A stretch of 64,000 nt of DNA, taken from Cryptomeria japonica. Its lineage: Eukaryota; Streptophyta; Pinopsida; Cupressales; Cupressaceae. The notes under the pieces were generated by a model, which saw nothing but the letters and a program-made list of their open reading frames with translations, ran no database searches and was not told the DNA's origin. A program made the translations under genes and the position numbers. Shown here piece by piece: positions 61,101 to 64,000 of the stretch. The DNA is taken from positions 183,829,770-183,893,769 of the forward strand of contig NC_081406.1 in the NCBI RefSeq assembly GCF_030272615.1, read 5' to 3'. The stretch's first letter is position 1; every line of letters begins with the position of its first letter.

Positions 61101-62622
61101 AACTGGTGATTATCAAACAAAAGATGAAAAGTTAATGCCTTATAAACAAATGGTGGATGATCTGAAACAACACTTCACAAAGATAGATTTTGAGTAGATA
61201 CCAGGAGAGCAGAATCGAGCCGCAAATGCCATGGCTACAATTGCTTCATTGATTGATCTACCTCCAAACGAGACCCGCTATGAGTTCTTGGTGGATAACC
61301 TTTTGGTCCCTTCATATGAGATCACTCCTACTGAGATGATATGTGTTGTCGGTCCCGAATCCCAGTTATATGGTTCCATCTTCACATACCTTCGCAACAA
61401 TATCCTACCTCCTGATCTATCAAATAACCAACGCCGCACCTTCATTCGCCAATCCTCTCGATATGTCATTTTAGCTGATACCCTATACCGGCGAGGTCTA
61501 GATGGCACTCTTCTTAGATGTCTAGAAAGTGACGAAGCTCAGATTGCGTTACGTGAAGTGCATGAAGGGATATGTGGTCCACATGCTAGTGGTCCTACCT
61601 TGGCCAAGAAACTCATTAGGACTGGATATTACTGGCCCAATATGGAAAAAGACTCATATCAGTTTGTCAAGAAATGTAAGCAATGTCAAATTCATGGAGA
61701 TCTCATACATGCGCCAGCACAAGAACTTCAACCACTTGCGTCTCCTTGGCCCTTTTGTCAGTGGGGACTCGATCTCATAGGCAAGATTCACCCTCCTTCT
61801 TCCAATGGTCATAAATTCATTATCACTGCCACAGAGTATTTTACAAAATGGATTGAAGCCGTGCCTCTCACACAAGTTACTGGAAAACAGATTGCTACAT
61901 TCATCCTTAACTATATCATTTGCCGATATGGTATTCCTGTTTCCATTATCACTGATAACGGGCGTCCCTTCAAAAATCAGGATGTTCGCGAACTCTGTGA
62001 TCGCTTCCATATTTCTCATCATTTCTCCACACCATATTACCCCCAAGGTAATGGCCAAGCTGAGGCGTCTAATAAAACAATCCTTAAAATCCTCAAAAAG
62101 ACAGTCGACGATGCTGGCCGTAATTGGCATATCCAACTTAATCCTGCACTTTGGGCCTACCGCACAAGCGTCCGTACACCTACAGGAGCTACACCCTATT
62201 CACTAGTATATGGTTCTGAAGCCATCTTGCCTATTGAGGTCGAGTTACCCTCTTTACGGGTCTCTTTGCAAAACATCATCACTGATGAAGACTACAGGGT
62301 CTCTCGCTTACAAGAACTGGAACTGCTAGATGAACGGAGACAAACTGCTTTTAATCATCTCAAGGCTTACCAACAACGAATGAGTCGCAGCTACAATCAC
62401 AAGGTCAAGCCCCGCACATTTGAGGTAGGTGACTTGGTTCTCAGAGAAAACCCCAAAAATCAGCAAGACAGAGAGAAGAAGGGCAAGTTTGAACCAAACT
62501 GGCTTGGTCCTTACATCATCACAGCAGTATATGGCTCTGAGGCATATCAGCTCTCAACTACAGAAGGTGAACCTTTGGAGGATCTTATCAACAGCATTCA
62601 CCTTCGCAGGTTTTACACATAG
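55153..62622 (+). pseudogene. Gag-pro-RT-RNaseH-integrase polyprotein, nine stops
   Basis: One frame of 2,490 codons without any frameshift. Gag capsid region around residues 350-430 (QAMEWFSQLPPGIKSW); zinc knuckle about 597-610; protease LIDGGAGLNIC near 836-846; RT with CTDFRDINKACPKDDFPLP and the YVDD centre at 1617-1620; RNase H with FDGSYT at about 1912-1917; integrase with an HHCC finger (CKQC), then D2207, D2268 and E2304, a D-D35-E arrangement. Stops: TAA 55453; TAG 56677, 59008, 59551 and 61195; TGA 57313, 57652, 58438 and 60610. All nine are explained by C to T on the coding strand. The catalytic residues are all present. The copy cannot make full protein but looks young. In life the products would package, reverse-transcribe and integrate element RNA. 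Confidence 0.9.
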
Positions 62623-64000
62623 CTCTTCAGAGTATCCTAATTCAAAAATACAAAAAAAATCAAAAAATTCAAAGATACAAAAAAAAATTATAAAACAAAA
62701 AAAATCGTTACTTGGTGAAAACCTAGCAAACAGGCGCCTTGTGACATAAAAAACATTGAAAAAATCAAAAAAGGTAAAGAGAAATAATTTCGTCCAACGG
62801 TGAAAACCACTTTGGTGGCGCCCTGGGCAAGTACCATGGTGAAAACTGGGTCACTAGCGCCATGCGTAGAGACATTGCTCCTCCCTCCTTCAGGATTCAC
62901 TTTCATCCTTTCACTTTGCACACACTCACAACCTATTCATCCATAATAAACTTACCTAGTCCCATCATGGCTTGTTATTGATCTACCTAAGATTTGTTAG
63001 CCATTCATAATAAACCTCCCTTTTCACATCCCTTTCCATCCATAACAAATCAGACCCTATATGTGGCTAAGGCAAATCCTACGTCTAGTGATGGGTGTGG
63101 AACTGAGAACATCACATGTTTTGAGGAGCAAAGTTTCTTCTAGCTTTCTTCAGTCTATTCGCGCACAATCCGCAATAAAGCAACATCTGCATCACAGATC
63201 CGCAATAAAGTTTCATCTTCTCCGCAATAAAGTATCAGTTTCATGGATTCAGTCAGTTTCAGATGAGACACAACAGCAACAATGGGCTTCAACAAATCAA
63301 ATCTTTCAACAGACTCAAACAACATTAGGGTTCAGTGCTATCTATCCTTTCTGTGAAAGTAAACATTGTGACCACAATCAAATAAGACTTATACAAGTGA
63401 CAAGAGACACTAAACTTGAGGACTACAGTGGATGTTGGTGTCGAGTCTTGGTTTTCTTTTGATTTTATCTTTCTGGTGACATGTCTTTTAGCTTTTCCAG
63501 GATGTCTTTGACTAGAGATTCTATCTCTAGGATGTCTTTGACTAGAAAGGCGAGGATGGGGTATCGTCACCCATTTTCTTTTGCTATCTATGGATTGTCT
63601 CTTAGTAATTCTATGACTTGTCCAAGGATATGAGGACACTGTGAGTCTAGTGTGAACTGGGGCATTCCTTATTTGTGACTGTCTTATCTCCATGCAAACA
63701 GGTACAATGACTTTCTGGGTCGAACATATGCCTCGATTGTCATAACCTACTTGCCATAATAAAGCTTAATGATGATAACGCACAAGAAGCTCTTTCACTT
63801 TCATATCTTCTGTCTTCCATCCCCCTTTCTTGATTGACTTCCATCATCCTTCTCGAGTCCGCGTAGCCTGCTATCATATGACTGAGTATAATGACACACC
63901 AAAAACATTTGCATTTCATGTAGCTACACCTACATTACCACATATAAGCATTTCATACATACATATAGATATCACAACTGCATCACATCCTGCACACAAC
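62623..64000 (+). other. 3' internal non-coding region of the Tat-like element
   Basis: No convincing ORF. It has poly-A-rich sequence (62645-62705), a GTGAAAACCACTTTGGTGGCG segment with short hairpin potential, three copies of CCGCAATAAAG (about 63169-63230), and a direct repeat of AGGATGTCTTTGACTAGA at about 63500 and 63531. The 3' LTR should lie to the right of the window. Confidence 0.5.

Larger units (their letters stand above)
51856..64000 (+). mobile_element. Tat/Ogre-like Ty3/gypsy element, cut by window edge
   Basis: 5' LTR 51856-52622, primer binding site 52626-52643, a 2.5 kb leader, a 7.5 kb gag-pro-RT-RH-IN frame (55153-62622) and a 3' non-coding internal region. The domain order (integrase last) is gypsy. 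The LIDGGAGLNIC protease and the zinc-knuckle form CEFHKSKGHKTGNC are typical of the Tat/Athila side. The 3' LTR is not in the window; no second TGTAGACACC start is seen before 64000. Confidence 0.85.

Noticed and set aside
61654-62136. 160-codon minus-strand ORF
   Set aside because: Shadow of the integrase coding region on the plus strand.

Overview
The window looks like nuclear DNA of a seed plant with a large, repeat-rich genome. A conifer or other gymnosperm is my guess from the size and style of the nested retrotransposons, but the sequence does not prove it. It is AT-rich, shows no bacterial gene organisation, and is mostly nested transposable elements. One host gene is recognisable: the last two coding exons of an APEM9-like (peroxisomal import) gene at 18958-20480 on the + strand.

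Layout, left to right. 1-3291: degraded non-coding DNA with pieces of Ty1/copia-type LTRs. 3292-15715: a Ty3/gypsy-type element whose LTR (3292-9073) holds a 4.4 kb solo LTR of another family (4618-9018, minus strand, 5-bp target duplication AAACA). Its gag holds two more insertions: a 972-bp apparent retrocopy of an unknown transcript (9423-10394, 15-bp target duplication) and a hAT transposon (11180-15329, 8-bp target duplication CTTTAGAT). 15716-20480: the host gene end and its intron. 21084-32429: a second hAT transposon (8-bp target duplication GTGTATAT) split by a 7.5 kb LTR retrotransposon (23102-30649, target duplication GGTCC). 34480-38700: a broken copia pol. 42497-49500: a minus-strand LTR element with a coiled-coil, CCHC-type gag and a long ORF of unknown function where pol would be expected. 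51856-64000: a Tat/Ogre-like gypsy element running off the right edge. Its gag-protease-RT-RNaseH-integrase frame is continuous over 2,490 codons and broken only by nine point-mutation stops.

The most unusual system is the LTR family seen twice, at 4618-9018 (minus) and 23102-30649 (plus). Both copies start TGTTGTGAC, end CAACA and carry matching 5-bp target duplications. Both carry, at the start of U3, an array of GC-rich hairpins at roughly 166-bp intervals. The paired arms differ between the copies in a way that keeps pairing. Both end with an equivalent block of about 961 bp (TATA box to LTR end). Between these blocks the plus copy carries a second TATA box and a 1,074-codon ORF, nearly intact, inside the LTR; the minus copy has a short, unrelated stretch with 30-bp repeats. 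By this reading the LTR of the plus copy is about 7.1 kb.

Other structural themes: an AT-palindrome array in the U3 of the Tat-like element, some 26 copies of a CGCGTCTGTG-like motif in its leader, a 73-bp tandem repeat with inverted arms at 49772-50218, clustered ACTCG motifs at the ends of both hAT elements, and premature stops mostly explained by C-to-T change (CAG to TAG, CGA to TGA), as expected for heavily methylated plant repeats. Family names come from motifs read by eye; no database search was possible.
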